Source: Gerris lacustris
Lineage: Eukaryota > Arthropoda > Insecta > Hemiptera > Gerridae
Assembly: GCA_951217055.1 (NCBI GenBank)
Contig: OX578278.1
Span: forward strand, 38,351,115 to 38,415,114
Reading direction: 5' to 3'
DNA: 64,000 nucleotides
How positions within the stretch are numbered: the first letter of the stretch is position 1; every line of letters begins with the position of its first letter. This document shows, piece after piece, positions 22,145 to 35,146 of this stretch. Position numbers and translations under genes: made by a program. The notes beneath the pieces are model-generated. The model worked only from the letters and a program-made list of their open reading frames with translations. It did not search any database and was not told where the DNA came from.

Positions 22145-22924
22145 ACAGACGACTTTTAATTGATACAAACTTGTTTAACTAATAATAACGTAGAGTTTTA
22201 TACTTTCCTACCAAAAACAGAAATCGGACCTAAGTATATCGTACGTCTACCACCGGCAACTACTACCACTGAGATTAAAGAAGACCTGGACAGACACAAT
22301 CTAGATGTGAATATAAAACAATTCGAAACAAAGGATGACGTTGGAACCACTGTCGGCAATTCTGTATTTCTAATATCGTTTAAACCGGGGACTCTGATTA
22401 AAACTATATTAGATGTAAAAAATATACTATACTGCAGAATCACATGGAAGAAATACATTAATAAGAAGCTCGCCACAAGATGTTTTCGTTTTCAGAGCTT
22501 CGGACACGTCGCTCTGACCTGCCATACAAAGGTAAAATGTGATAAGTGCGCTGAGACACACGACTCTAGAGAATGTAAATTGAACGTGTCAGATAATAAT
22601 TTGAAATGTGCTAATTGCAATGAAGTTTATAAGTCAATTGCAATTAAAAGATTGCAGAAACTAAATATACCTACAGGAAAAATAATGCAATCCTCACGGA
22701 CTTTTACAACTCAGCGCAAAGACTTTCCAGACGCTCTATATCAGAACATGGCCCAACAACAGACTCCAGCCTCAGCCTGGCCGAGACCTTCTATTTCTAG
22801 CCAAGTCAAAAACAAGTCTGAACTATCCTCTCTTGGTGAAATTTTCTTAATCTTCAAGGACTTAAAAAATGCATTTAATGTATCAAATGTTTTCACAGTA
22901 ATTAAGAATCTTAGTTTTGATTGA
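22145..22924 (+). pseudogene. Jockey-type LINE ORF1 (Gag-like) fragment
   Basis: The frame at 22160-22924 encodes the C-terminal part of a nucleic-acid-binding Gag-like ORF1 protein. It has a RIFT-like region ahead of the knuckles (G-N-S-V-F-L-I-S-F), then C-F-R-F-Q-S-F-G-H-V-A-L-T-C, C-D-K-C-A-E-T-H-D-S-R-E-C and C-A-N-C-N. In the first knuckle the second cysteine has become phenylalanine, and the third knuckle is incomplete. This order is characteristic of Jockey-clade ORF1. The 5' part is missing. Confidence 0.8.
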
Positions 22925-23027
22925 AAGAAGCACCTGACACAGTTTCAAAAATTATGATAATTGTAGAATCAATCTTTTCCTTTCTTGATTAATATGAATA
23001 AGCACCCACCAAACCTAAATTTCAAAA

Positions 23028-23741
23028 ATGATTCAATTTAAAAACTATAAAGTCTATAGAAAAGATAGAAATACTCATGGTGGAGGTGTGGCCATTCTCA
23101 TTAAATCAACAATACCACATGACCAAATTTATTTACCTCAAACTCACGCACTAGAGGCCATTGGAGTAAAAGAAAAACTAAAAAACTATAACTTAAATTT
23201 TATATCTGTCTACAGGACAGGAAATGGCACAAATTACTGTATCAATGAACTTGATCATCTTACGTCTACAGGAAAACATGTCTTAATCCTAGGATATTTA
23301 AATTCTCGACATATATCCTAGAATTGCTTAACTTCCAATACAGCTGGAAATCTGCTATACAATCTCTCAATAAAAAGACACTACACTATTTTAGCTCCTG
23401 ATAGTCCAACTTATTACCCTCCTAGACCAAGCAAGCCAAGCTTTCTAGACTTGATCGTGCACGAAGGAAAACTTGTTCTTTCTGACCCATCTAGTTTAAG
23501 CTTACTTGGCTCTGATCATAACCCTGTTTGCTCTACACTTTTTGAAACTCATTGCCAGGTAGCTAAACTAAACCCCTTCTTCCATAAATTGGACTGGGAA
23601 AAAATCAGGCAACATCTAAATGAAAATTTAATTGTCAAACCAACTTTTAGTGGTTTTACTGAAACGGAAAAAGCAATTTCTAAACTTTTAACTTGGAGGT
23701 TTCCTGCCTACCTGGTAGCTATTATCATTTCGAACCGTTAA
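23028..23741 (+). pseudogene. Jockey-type LINE endonuclease fragment
   Basis: One continuous frame, apart from a TAG at 23319-23321, encodes an apurinic-type endonuclease domain. Marks are G-G-G-V-A-I-L-I near the start, L-I-L-G-Y-L-N-S-R-H (the G-D-x-N catalytic step, here with Tyr in place of Asp), S-F-L-D-L-I-V, and G-S-D-H-N-P-V at the end of the domain. The TAG falls where a Trp is usual. The loss of the catalytic Asp and the stop both show inactivity. Confidence 0.85.
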
Positions 23742-24080
23742 AATCGAAATTTTTGTGTACGAATAAATTTTTGTACGAAATTCTGTGTACGAATTTCTAC
23801 TTGATTTTATTCAAAGATTAAGCAGAAATTTCTTATCAAAATGTGAAAACAATTCAAATTTCCTAGTAGTTAGGCTCCACCCCACAGTCATTTTCAGAAA
23901 TTTATACCAAGAATCGACACCTAACCCTAGGCTTTAGAATACATAATTAAATTGTAAATAGTTATAAATTCAAATATTGTGGTATACACGTTGTAGGTTT
24001 TTTATTATTATTTTTCCTACTAATTATAACATTGTAAATAAATCTATGTAAATATTAATTATAAGTGGAGGATAAAGTAC
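23742..24080 (+). pseudogene. Jockey-type LINE 3' end: pol C-terminus and UTR
   Basis: After a junction near 23750-23790 the frame gives F-I-Q-R-L-S-R-N-F-L-S-K-C-E-N-N-S-N, the end of a Jockey pol, a stop, and an AT-rich 3' UTR with TGTAAATAAAT words. Nearly all of the reverse transcriptase is missing between this and the endonuclease, so the copy carries a large internal deletion. Confidence 0.6.
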
Positions 24081-24137
24081 TTATAACTTCTATGACCTCT
24101 GTACTGTCAGACAAAATAACGTGTATAATTTTGAATA

Positions 24138-24238
24138 ATAGTATATTATGTTACTAGGCTGTGAAGTGAGTTTTGAGACTGTAAATATTGCCAAGGTAAA
24201 GAAAAAACACTTCACAGTCGCGTAGCATATTATGCTAT
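24138..24238. repeat. 101-bp imperfect inverted repeat
   Basis: Arms of 31 bp (24138-24168 and 24208-24238) are inverted with about six mismatches; both contain CTGTGAAGTG or its complement. It may be a small MITE or a palindromic end of one. No flanking duplication is clear. Confidence 0.5.
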
Positions 24239-25254
24239 TTTTTCCGAGGTAGCAGACAATGAAAAAACATTAAATATTAATAAATAATCAATATAATAAT
24301 AAAAAATATTAGTACATAATTAAGATTTAAAAAATGAAACCTTAAAAAGAGATTACACTATAAGAAAAGATAAATAAAACGCATTGACATCTAGCGGAAT
24401 TAAATCGTACTATGCATTTCTACAAAGACTGAAGCGCTACTAACGTAAGTTTAGACAACTCCCAGCAGTACAATATAAACTTTTTTCGTCCTAGGCGTAA
24501 AAAAATGTTTCTTTACAGCTAGGAGTAATGAAAAGATTTTTTAAGTCCATGTAATGAAAAAATGGATATTAGCTAGGTTTTTAGGCTCTAAAGTTACTAT
24601 TTTACAGCCTACCTATACAGTACCTATACCTATCTATACAGTATCAATATAAATATGAGAAAGTTTTGTTTGATTTTTTTTTACAATTGGCTACTCTACA
24701 AAAACCCCTATAAAAGTGAGCAGCACTGAGTCAGCTGTGAGGCCTGTTTTGGTTTTCGTAATCTATTGAAATAAACAAGAATCCAAAAGTTTTCCAATTC
24801 TAATCAATATATATACAGACAAAACTTTAATTTTACATATACGTGATAAAGATGTATTATTAACATTTAATAATTCATTATCATTTTAATTGTCGTGTGT
24901 AATTCGCTCGCTATAATAAAATACTATTAATGCATGTGTTACGTACCGTACTTTATCTGCACTACATACACTGTACTTACACTGCCACAGTTTGTTTGCA
25001 GTGAGGTAATAGACTGCACATGTGCATTCCTACTTCATAACATAACCTTCACTGCCTTATCACTTTTCAAAAAACAAAATAATGTTTTGTCGTATGTACG
25101 AGGGATCTGATAGATACCTCCAATTCCATTCGTGACGCGGATTTCACCAGAAAACCTAGACATTATTACGAGGCAACCTTTCCGCGGAAGTCCCCACAAA
25201 CCAAGTAAATATTGATCTCGTTCAGATTTCAGTTTTGAACTCTACATGACTCAT

Positions 25255-25770
25255 GAAAGAAAATGCTCGGCCAATTTGTGGGGCACATAGCTTATTCGCG
25301 TCCTAAATATAAGCAATTCTTCATTTGTTCCACAGTTGAAACTAACATGGGACAATCTATGAGGCATTTTGACGAACCATCCAAATGCCTTTAAAATCGG
25401 ATGAGCACTTTTAAAGACAGTTAAAAAAAATAAAAAAATAAGCTTTTGCGCATGCGGAAGAGAAAGGAATGGGTACAGAAAGTTCAAATTAATATGGTTG
25501 CAACATTAAGCTAATTATGAACTACCATAGAAATTGCTTAAAAATTAGAGGAGTAGTTTTTAAGATATCGATGGTGTAAGAATAAAACCCGTATCTACCA
25601 TTTTTGCTGAAAATAAGCTGTTAACTTATTTTGATGTAAAACCTCTTATCTCATAATAAGTCTCATAACCTCTTATCGCAAAACGAGACCAAGAATGTTC
25701 CCTGATGTCTGAAACGGATTTATATCTAAGAATTTTTAGGCAATTCTTCGATAAGTTCGGAAGCAAAAAA
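25255..25770 (+). repeat. family A copy, nearly full length
   Basis: It starts with GCCAATTTGTGGGGCACATAGC at 25270-25291 and runs through AAATCGGATGAGCAC, the AAGCTTTTGCGCATGCGGAAG phrase, ATGTCTGAAACGG and a reduced 3' hairpin with TTCGGAAGCAAAAA at 25756. Compared with the 53409 copy it has lost most of the cagaca stretch. Confidence 0.7.
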
Positions 25771-26439
25771 TGATAAATTCAGGCTTTTAGATTTAAAGCA
25801 ATGTCAAATTGTCAAATTTATTCTGCCTTAAAAGTATTGAAATGATAAGTGTAGTTGAATATAGTGGAAGAATAAAGTTAAGAGGTGTATTAATTGGGTT
25901 ATTGTGGAGTCTGAAGATGCGGGGGCTGTGGTAAGGTCTGAGAGCTGCGTTACTTAACTCCACTCATCTCGGCCTCCAGCCGCCCCCTCATTAATAGTTT
26001 GCAATTAGATAATTGCATCTTGTATTACATGTGTGTAGTCTCAATTTCAAGAATTGTAACATTACATTAACTACCTCTTAAAGAGGGGTTTTTAAATTTT
26101 CAGATCTTTATATATCCTGTTTTAACCTTAAAGAACAAATGAGAAAATAAGAAAATATATTACGTGCTGGTTGAACATCGAGCGAGGGGCACCTTGACGG
26201 ATGGGGAAATGAATCCGTAACATCTAGTTTCCAGAGCATAGCAATGCACTACCAGGGACCCAGCGGTCAAAGAAAGATAGTGTTGTCAATTTAATTTAAG
26301 ATAATATTACATCCTACCAGTTGTAAAGCTGCGCACAAATATCGTTTTGAAATGAGAAAGTTGTTATACATTTTATTTCAGTGGACTCTCAGTCACTGTG
26401 AATGTAAACTGAACAGACGAGCGGACTAGCTTATCAATA

Positions 26440-26830
26440 CCTCCTATTTCCACACCCTGAGCCTTTACTGCTTCTTCAAATGACTATTCAGCGTATGTTT
26501 AATTACACCACTCTAAACCACAGATAGTTTGAGGCTCATCGTAAGTTTTACGTTGCAAACAATACGAGCACCCTATCCTTACGATTGCACCTCGGATACC
26601 GGCACACCAACTTAGGCATCGTTTACCGGTACGAATTTTACTTCTTATTTTCAGATCTGATATCACACGAGGAGAAAGAAGAAGACCTAAATGAAAGAGT
26701 TAACTATCTGACAGGCTCAATTACAGTCTGAGTCGGAGACTCATAGTGAGCCTTACGTGACACGGGGTAAACGATGCGAGGTCCTACCCTTACTATTTCT
26801 GGCACACCTGTTCAGGCATCATTAGCCAAT
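26440..26830. repeat. diverged tandem duplication of about 200 bp
   Basis: Two blocks share ordered phrases: a TTTGAGGCTCATCGTAAG or GACTCATAGTGAGCC step, then CCTATCCTTACG or CCTACCCTTACT, then GGCACACCAACTTAGGCATCG or GGCACACCTGTTCAGGCATC. The spacing of matching phrases is about 205-220 bp. No gene is seen in it. Confidence 0.45.
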
Positions 26831-27434
26831 TATATATTTTCATCCTACTAAATCAGATGGTGTGAAAATGGTTCGTTTTACCATCCGACATGATCTTATG
26901 TAATTTTTCTATCTATGATATCGTAGTCAATAGTAGGCTAGCATCGATGCGATAAAAAAAAAAAAAAGTTCAGTCGTTTACACAACCCAATCCAATGCAA
27001 TACGATTCGGGCGTATTGAAACTGCCTCGACCTTTTTTTGTTTGGAGATTCTTGCATTTTTGTGAACTAAAAAGTTTCTAAATTTCATGTTTTTTCCTAC
27101 AGAAATAAATTCAAACACAGCACCCTGATGAATGAATGCATTTTTTGTAGGTACATACTTTAAGAGGCATTCAAGTCAGAGATTCTTGAAATAAGAGAGC
27201 TTCTTGTGTTATGATAACTATAGGTTATGTATGATCAATAATAGCGTTTGAAATTGCAATTGTTTTCCTACGGGCCTGAACGCAAAAACAGCACCCTGCA
27301 CATGCATTAATGGATACATCGAGTTTGAGATGTTTGTGATAGTATGACTTCTTAATATTAATTAAGTCACATGCACATGAACTTTGAGCTGAAGACACGA
27401 CGTGACTAAAGCATACAAGGTGTTCTATTGTGTT

Positions 27435-27484
27435 GTCTAGTCTAGTCTAGTCTTCAATACGAGTCTAGCAGACTAGACTAGACT
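27435..27484. repeat. TAGTC-rich palindrome
   Basis: TCTAGTCTAGTCTAGTC at the left faces GACTAGACTAGACT at the right across a short spacer. It is built from a pentamer repeat and its complement. Confidence 0.6.
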
Positions 27485-27657
27485 GCGTGACCCTCTAGTT
27501 TAGATCTGTCCTACTTACCTACTCTAAATACACTCCTGTTCAACTCTAATATACTTTACTTCTTTCTAAAATACTCAATTTAGAATTAATACAATTTTAC
27601 TGTAAACCTATCAATTCTCTGAACGACGTTCATATAGTGCCTCAGAGAATATATGTA

Positions 27658-27659
27658 TA

Positions 27660-27753
<94 letters not shown>
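27658..27753. repeat. (TA)n followed by T47 microsatellite
   Basis: About 49 bases of alternating TA run directly into about 47 T. Open frames crossing it (poly-K then poly-IY) are artefacts. Confidence 0.95.
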
Positions 27754-27754
<1 letters not shown>

Positions 27755-28160
27755 GGTACAGAGTGCATGGTACAAAATGTTTTGTACGATTAATCTTCGT
27801 TTTAGAACACGCATACATTTTTATAGAGTAACTTTTTTTCGAAAAATGATTTTTTTTTTTGGAATTAACCAAAAACTGAACTGGGGACAGTAGGGAGAGG
27901 GTAATTTGTGACATAATTTTTTTCACTTTTTTATGACATGAATTTCCTTAGGACATTAAATAAACGACTTTATAAAGAGTAACATTTTTTCGAAAAATCA
28001 AAAATAACCCTACTTTACTTCTTTTTTTTCTTTTTTTTTTTTTTTTTTCATTTAGGTACACTTATAGGACTCGAACTGGGGACATACTGTATATGTAGTG
28101 AAGAAATAGACAGAGGCTAGTGGCTAAATTTGTAGATTTAAATTGTAACAAGCTTAACAA

Positions 28161-28210
28161 GGTATTGACGTTTCTAGAATTATATGATAAATACTAGAAA
28201 CGTCAATACC
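28161..28210. repeat. short perfect hairpin, 17-bp arms
   Basis: GGTATTGACGTTTCTAG at 28161-28177 and its exact complement at 28194-28210 are separated by 16 bases. It could fold as a small RNA hairpin or be a tiny inverted-repeat element. Confidence 0.7.
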
Positions 28211-28539
28211 ATAAATAATATGTTTGAAACTAGTTCGTGTAATATGTATAATTATTTAATATTTATAACATTATAATTATGACATTGTTGACAAATACAA
28301 ACTGACATATCAATAAATAAACTGAATTGTAATAGTTAACTATTAAACTATTTAATAGTATTAATTTTGAACTAGTGATTATAAACTAATAATCTAGAAC
28401 GTTAGGATCGACTGGTTTTCTAGATTCTCTGATTTTAATCAAATTTAGAAGGTCAAAATGAGCAAAAACTACTATTTTTCCCACATTACTTTCAACTTCT
28501 TTCGTCTATTCCTCTTTCTTTCGCATGGACACGCAAAAA

Positions 28540-29150
28540 CTTGATGTTGTTTGACAAAATGGCATGAAAAATTAAACACATCCCACATGTGTTATATATT
28601 TTTGTAATTTACTCTCCAATACCTGTCATTTGATACCCTACTCAAAATTTAACAAATTTATTTTTTCCCCTGACAGGAATTATCCGCCATTTCGGATTCC
28701 CAGGTAATCAGATCAAATTGCTATTCTTATTTTTTTTTATGGCCCAGCAGACCGCACATTTTGCATATTTTTAGTAACAGCATAAATATGTTTTTTTACT
28801 TATGGCGTTAAAAATTAAACAGCTTCCACAACTGTTTTTTTATAATCTTAGTATATTTTTGTAATCTACTCTTCAATGCCTTTCATTTGATACCCCAACT
28901 CAAAATTTAAAAAATATTTTTTTCGTGGGACATGAATTATCTGCCATTTTGGATTTGAGCGGCTAATAATTTTGAGTTCGCTATATTTTTTTCCTGTGTG
29001 CGCGTCAAAGCGATCTTTAATACTGTAAAGTTTCATGTGTTTATCTCTTTTGATTCAAAAGTTATTGGAACCGTACTGAGTGACAGACAGACACAGGAAC
29101 GAAACAATAAGGGTTTCTTTTTTTGGTTTTACCAACGAAACCCTAAAAAA
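28540..29150 (-). repeat. dispersed repeat family B copy
   Basis: On the minus strand this matches 62132-62730 in order: the GGTTTCGTTGGTA end (complement of 29131-29143), a cagaca stretch, TTGGAACCGTAC, GACGCGCACACAGG, ATTATCTGCCATTTTGG, and TCATTTGATACC. The block containing TTTTGTAATCTAC to TCAAAATTTAA appears twice (about 28600 and 28860), so this copy carries an internal duplication. No coding frame is present. Confidence 0.7.
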
Positions 29151-31039
29151 AGGTGAGGGAATAAATTAAATTAAACAACAATGGGTCGTAAAAGCGAAAG
29201 ATCATTAAAATACGCGAGATGGTTGAAGGTGGTTAGAGGGAACCAAGGAGGTTAAACCTCCTTCCCGAACAGCACCAGCCACTGACAATTTACGGAGTGG
29301 TTTTTTTTTTTTTTTTACTCTATGGGTGTCTATTACTAATTATTTTGAGCCGTCATAATAAGAAAAGTGGCTGGACCTGAAAGATACCTTTTACATTTAG
29401 GCTGTAGCGCTATCCACTGCACCACAAAACACAACTGTACTGTACAACTTCGGATTATAACTATCTTGACTGAAAATGTATTACGATCTACCATTTTCGC
29501 AAACTCTAATTGGTTTTTAGGTTGTAATAAAATATATTTTCACTTCTTATTGCGCATTTAAATTCGTGACGAGATGATGTGGTTGATGTGTGTGTCAAAT
29601 AGTCAACTGGAAGAACGCGTCATATTTATAGCGTGTTATTATTTGTTTGAAGGTTTGTCATTTCGCTCGATTAAAAATGTTATTGTTATTAATTTAAAAC
29701 AACTTTACTAAAGTAGGAAGTTTTATTTTGTTGATATAAGGGTGACGCAGCTGGTAGAGTTGTGCTGTAAAGTCTTACCTTGGAGGAAATAATGCAGGCT
29801 TAAATAGGTCTAAGCTAAGGGTAGTCGATCTATATTTAGATCTCCGGTTGAAACTTTATTATCAAACAATTTCCTTCAGTGATGTCTTGTTCTTATAGCT
29901 TGCCCCTTCGTTTCCTTACATCAACATGTCTTTTATTGTTTCTACGTCAACACTTCGTGTTAACATTGCCCCCGAATTATCTATTGTTGGTAGAATTGTA
30001 AAAATATTGTCTTTTAGAAATAATTGTGCCGTAGTAGATTGACTTAAAATATTCAATATGTACTTACGGTTTTATAGTGAATAAAACTAAAAGAATAAAA
30101 AGTTCTAGTTTTTAAAAATTACACTTAAGATCATCACAATACAATAAATGAATTTTCTTAATTTCAATGATTTTTCCCGAGAGACAAAAAAGCTACTAAC
30201 ACGCTACAAACCTTTGTTTCGAACCAAAAAACCGCACTCCTGGCGTGAGCGCCACGTGGTGAGTCTATTAACGAGGTGAATTATGAGTGAACCGACTACT
30301 CATTTGCCTCGTCATTCGACTCGCCACTCATGCGAGTGTGTGATACACTTTAAATATTTTGTCGGTCTGAAGAATCATTAACGCACCTAACAAAAAAAGT
30401 ACCCAACACAAAAATTTGAAACTTCGCAGTTATGTTATGCGTAATAAGTAATAACCCAAAGACTGTAAAAAAATATTTTAAAAAACACGATTATAAACTA
30501 AACAAAATTAAATTAAATAAAATAAAATAATTAAATCTTACATCCGCCGCACCTTTGGTTCGGGTACCTCAAGGTAATCATTCTTATGAAATGCGTTTCA
30601 CACCGCTGGGATTTGAACCATCATTATGTTGAGTTAGGTGTGTATTATGCTGATTCCCCGCAATGCTTATACTCTCAGACAGAGAGAGATGTGTAAGTGC
30701 AAAGAAAGAATCTTGTTTTCTCATTCCCAATTACAGTCCGTCCCTTCTCCACGGCATCTTTCCTCCAATTCTGTAGCAAATTAAAGTTGTTCAGCTCGGG
30801 GCATTTCTTCACTGTCATTTTAGGAGCAACCAAGGAGACCGGACGGATGCGCGAACTTCTTGACGGGTTGCCTGAGGCTGGCAGAATATCGTTACACGGT
30901 AGAGTACGCGTCTCCTGGTAGTTCCGCTATTCTTGCCTCCTTATTGCTTGACATGGGAAACAACTCTGAGGCGACGCATATATGGACCTCCAGTATCCGT
31001 CGCGTCGCCTTTAAGTCGAAGTCGCTCAATGTAAAGATT

Positions 31040-31390
31040 TCCTTAATAATACTTCAACGGCATCGCAAAAATCTTAATGCTCTAAGATCGTTGTGGAAAA
31101 AATATATACACAAAAGAGGTGTGGAAAAGAACTTTATACTTTAGGGTTATCTGAACAAATCATTACTCTATGACCATGTGGAAAATTGTAATACTTTAAG
31201 ACAGATGTCAAAAACCTAATGGTCGCAAAAAAAAGTTAAATTGTTAGGCGATTTGGCAAGAAACTTATTATTTTAAAGGAAATCTGAAAGAAGTATTTTA
31301 CTCAAACGATATACAAATATCTTAATAATACATTTAGAGCGCCGTGAAAACATATATTAATGCTCTAAAACGTGTGCAAAAAAATTTTTA
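31040..31390. repeat. possible diverged tandem duplication
   Basis: Two similar stretches, each with a CTTAATAATAC step followed by AAAAATCTTAATGCTCTAA or ACATATATTAATGCTCTAA, are about 275 bp apart. The similarity is short and may be chance in AT-rich DNA. Confidence 0.3.
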
Positions 31391-32806
31391 TCAAAGGCTG
31401 ATAACAAAGGACGGCAAAGAAAATTGTTGGTACAATGAAAGCACCGTGAACTATAGATATTTGAGACCCCCTTTAAATTATAACAGGTACTAATTTTACG
31501 TTTTTACTTTAAATGCATTTTGAATCATCCTACTCCTAGATAATTTATAGCTCATGTGTTTCAATTTCTAGTCTGAACTAAGTTGAAAGAGAAAGGGGAA
31601 GAGAGGAAGCATAATGAGATGTGAAACATTGGAAGACCAAATCAGTTGGAACTTTGAACGGGTTTTATTGTTTGTGGAAGTGAAGGGTTGGACGTTCGGT
31701 TACGGGGTCGAGGTAACGTTCCTTTGTCCTCCACAGTGTAACCACCAGAGAGCAAACGTTTTGATTCTACCTTCACTCAGGAACCAAGGCTTCTCTTGCT
31801 TCATTAACCTGACATAACGTCAACCTAACAATACCTCACAATCTAAGCAACCAACAAAAACACATTATATAACAACAACAACAGACAATAATTTACTCCT
31901 GTATCATATCAAAACTTAAAACTTCTAAGCAAATGCAAAATAATAATAAATTAGCCAGGTATGTGTTGTCAACACACACAAAGGGTCCTTTGGTAATTTA
32001 AAAAATAGAACGAGTTTGTTAACCTGCATAATGGGCCCAACTATGTCAAGAAGGCGTCCAATTAAAAGTTTGTTTTAGCTATAAATTTTGAACCTATTAT
32101 AATGGTGGGAAACAAACGCCCTTATATGACTTTTTACTGCCCTAACTCAATGAAACTACTGCGAAATATTTACCTGAATCCGTATCTATGATAATAAAAT
32201 TTTAAAATTTGGGGGAGTTTTGCTCTTAAAATATGCATCGTATAAAAAATTCCTTAAAAATGTTTTTACATTTATTCGTTGATTTGTTAAAAAAGAGGTG
32301 TGAAAGGAAACCCCAATTTTCAAGGAAACGTGGTGCAGGGATATAATGGTATGACAGACTGACAAGCCCAGGAATATGTATAAGGGTTTTTGCCTTTACA
32401 AGGGTTATATTTTATATTTACCAATCCGTATACTACATCCCAATAGATATCACAACTTTTTCAGAAAATGCATTTTAAGATCATTAAATAACCTCAAAAA
32501 TACCAAAAAAAAGGACTTCCACCCATTGTTCATCCAGCTACACAAATATATTGAGGATCAAGTCTTCTTGCCTTCTCGTCTCCTTTTACATACCTACCTT
32601 CATTTATCAATAACTATTTTTCTCCTGATAAGTTATCACTGTTAATAAATTGTTTTTATTTATTACTTGTGCCTTTTTTATTTACTTTAATTATTTGTTT
32701 TAAAAGTAGTTTTTTTATAAAAGCGTTTTTTTTTAATGACTTCTTATAATCGTCTGTAATAAATATACGAGTATATATTGCGTATTTTAGTACATTGACT
32801 TTTAGA

Positions 32807-32884
<78 letters not shown>

Positions 32885-32970
32885 CGTCAGAAAAACTACC
32901 ACGATATAATACAGATTGGAGCAGAATAACACTAATAATAATAATAATAATATATATATATATATATATT
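32807..32970. repeat. (AC)n(AT)n and (AAT)n(AT)n microsatellites
   Basis: A short AC run leads into about 63 bases of AT (to 32883). A second, smaller ATA and TA cluster lies at 32932-32970. Confidence 0.95.
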
Positions 32971-34053
32971 TAATTGAAATAATTATAAACTTTATATGAA
33001 AAAACATGGTTATTGCTTCTATGTAAAAGAAAATAGAGACATTGAATTAAGAAAGAATATTAATTTCAAAAAATAATAAATTTAAAATGGTTGTACAATG
33101 CATATACGTAAATAAGACTAATGGTTGTATAATTTATATAATATGAATATGTAAATAAGGCTTATATGATACGCCGTAAAATGTAAATCTGTTTCTTCAA
33201 TATCAACCAACTTCTCCACCATCATGACTACTAACTACACTAACTACACAGTTTTACCAAATTAAACTGTCATAAATAAATAAATAAACGAGTTTTTTAA
33301 ATTAAGGCTTATAATTTTAAAGTGCCTTTTTTTAGTATAGATTTATATACAATATTTCTTTCAATCTAAGATTGTATTAGGTAAATACTCAAAAAAAGTA
33401 GAGAGTAAATAAAATTTAAACTGACCAGCTAGTGTTGAATGATGTTTAGTGATTATTTATTGTTTTATCCAGCCATGCATTTGAATTATATAAACTGTCG
33501 GGTGACTGGGAGAGGACAACTATAATGTAGAAGTTCAAGAGTTATTTTTGTCTGAAAATCTAATGTTGGCTGCATTGAGTTGCTACAGGGTCCGTGACCA
33601 TCACCTATCTGTCTCTCGTTTGTACACATTGTTATTACAACCTCAAACTTTTTTATACCTTTTTACAATTCAAAAAACCTTAACGAATAAAAACACGGGG
33701 ATCTATCTACGCATCATCTATATGAACTAGACTAGAGGGCATTTTGGGCAAAATTCAGGTCATCTTCAATTGTTCTTTCTCGAACCTAATTTTGGCTTTT
33801 CCATAATAATTTTGACTATCCTCTTCATAACCTATAATTGATTTGATGATTAATCCAACACATGGTTTTTATAGTCAGTGAGTTATTTTCACTCCTCAAA
33901 AAACTTCCCTTTAATGGAAAAGGAAATAGTTAAAAAAAAAACTTTGAAATAAACTGTGACGGAAGAATCTAGAGACAATATCTGAATAGAGCTAATAAGG
34001 AAATAAACACAAAAATGTTCACTCTGCGAGAACTAAACTGAGTGTTCCATATT

Positions 34054-34109
34054 ACACTGGGAGATGGAGATGGCTAATTTTTTTTGGGAGACTTGCGTCT
34101 CCCAGTGTG
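34054..34109. repeat. small inverted repeat around GGGAGA
   Basis: ACACTGGGAGA (34054-34064) and its complement TCTCCCAGTGT (34099-34109), with a further GGGAGA-CTTGCG-TCTCCC hairpin inside. It may be the end of a diverged DNA element; its other parts are not seen. Confidence 0.45.
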
Positions 34110-35020
34110 AAAGTTTGGGTCTTCGATGTCAAAAGACGCGTCTGAAGATGGCGGGTATATGAGGCTTAAGTAAAGGTTAAGAAGCACCAACCAGGTCGAT
34201 TGAGACGTAATCGGTGCTTTCGGAAAGACCAACCTAAACAACCCACTGTGTTCGAAAACTGGTGGTTGTTTGTCGACTGGGGCTGTTGCGACTGCTTCGA
34301 CCGAGCCCAGCCTACTTCTAGTTTGGTTAGTAACCATAAAGTTATCTTCTACTCTACAGTGTTTAATTTAAAAGTTGATAACAATGTTTGTTTCACCATG
34401 CTCTTTAATTTTATATCATTACCATTACTGTCCTCCTTCATCCTACATTTAAGTTTGTAAACTTGAGCACTTGCACTTGCAACAACCACACTCAATAAAA
34501 ACCAAACCCGGTCAAGTTTATAACCTGATCAACCGCTTCCTTCAACTGGACCCGTTTAGTAACAAGAATAATTGAATCCGCCATGATACTAACTTCAATA
34601 AACCGCCGGTCGATCGGCCGGTCGACCTGTTTAGTCTTTCCGTGTACGTTTCTAATTACATTCTGGTGTCTTGCCCTTTTATTTTTGTATGGGGTGATGT
34701 TAATCGTCTTTCAAGGTGAAAATTCAAGGTAAAAGGTGGAACTGAGTTGGAATGAGGAATTAAAACCGGGTTGAGGAAATCTGGTTCACAATAGCTGTGG
34801 TTATAGAAAAAGGCACATGAACACTTTTACTTTTTTACTTTAATTCTCAATTTTCTTAACCAGGTTTCTATGAGGGAAAAGTAGTTCTGGCCGATTTCTG
34901 ATGATTTTTCCTCACTTTGAGGAAAAAAGTCACGTGTGAAAACTGACGATAACTAATTGCTATTAATAACTTTATTTAATTAATCTTTAAAATTAAAACA
35001 GTTTTCTTTTTTGTTTACAG

Positions 35021-35146
35021 GTTTGCTTACTGCAGTTAATTGTTTAAGTGTTCGTTGGGCTATGAAAATACAGAACATTTTTACCTCAGCCAAATTGTTA
35101 GCACTTGCTGCTATTGTCATCGCTGGAATGTTCCACATAGGATCAG
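35021..35146 (+). CDS. SLC7 LAT-type transporter, coding exon 3
   Basis: A 126-bp exon between TTTACAG and GTAAAT, phase 1 on both sides. It encodes residues 144-185: [28 protein letters not shown] (split here for length), then an A-A-I-V-I-A-G-M-F helix and H-I-G-S-G. This is TM4-TM5 with the loop carrying the V-Q-D/I-Q-N and A-K-L-L-A-L words shared by LAT light chains. It joins exon 2 through a split Cys codon and exon 4 through a split Gly codon. Confidence 0.95.

Larger units (their letters stand above)
22016..35020 (+). other. SLC7 intron 2 (13005 bp)
   Basis: A phase 1 intron from GTAAGT to TTTACAG. Repeats fill a large part: a Jockey LINE remnant starting about 130 bp after the donor, a family A copy, a family B copy, long TA and T microsatellites and several palindromes. 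In the stretches 26831-27430, 29151-32800 and 32990-34990 I see nothing that I can name. Confidence 0.8.

Noticed and set aside
24705..24760. TATAAAAG followed about 30 bp later by TCAG, like a core promoter
   Set aside because: It may belong to a solo LTR, but I could not find TG...CA ends or a target duplication, and no gene follows.
27586..27926. Overlapping minus-strand open frames with poly-K and poly-IY
   Set aside because: They are translations of the (TA)n and T-run microsatellite and have no protein resemblance.
30697..31144. Two overlapping plus-strand open frames in a GC-richer patch
   Set aside because: No recognisable domain, no splice context matching the transporter, and wrong position for a TM exon.
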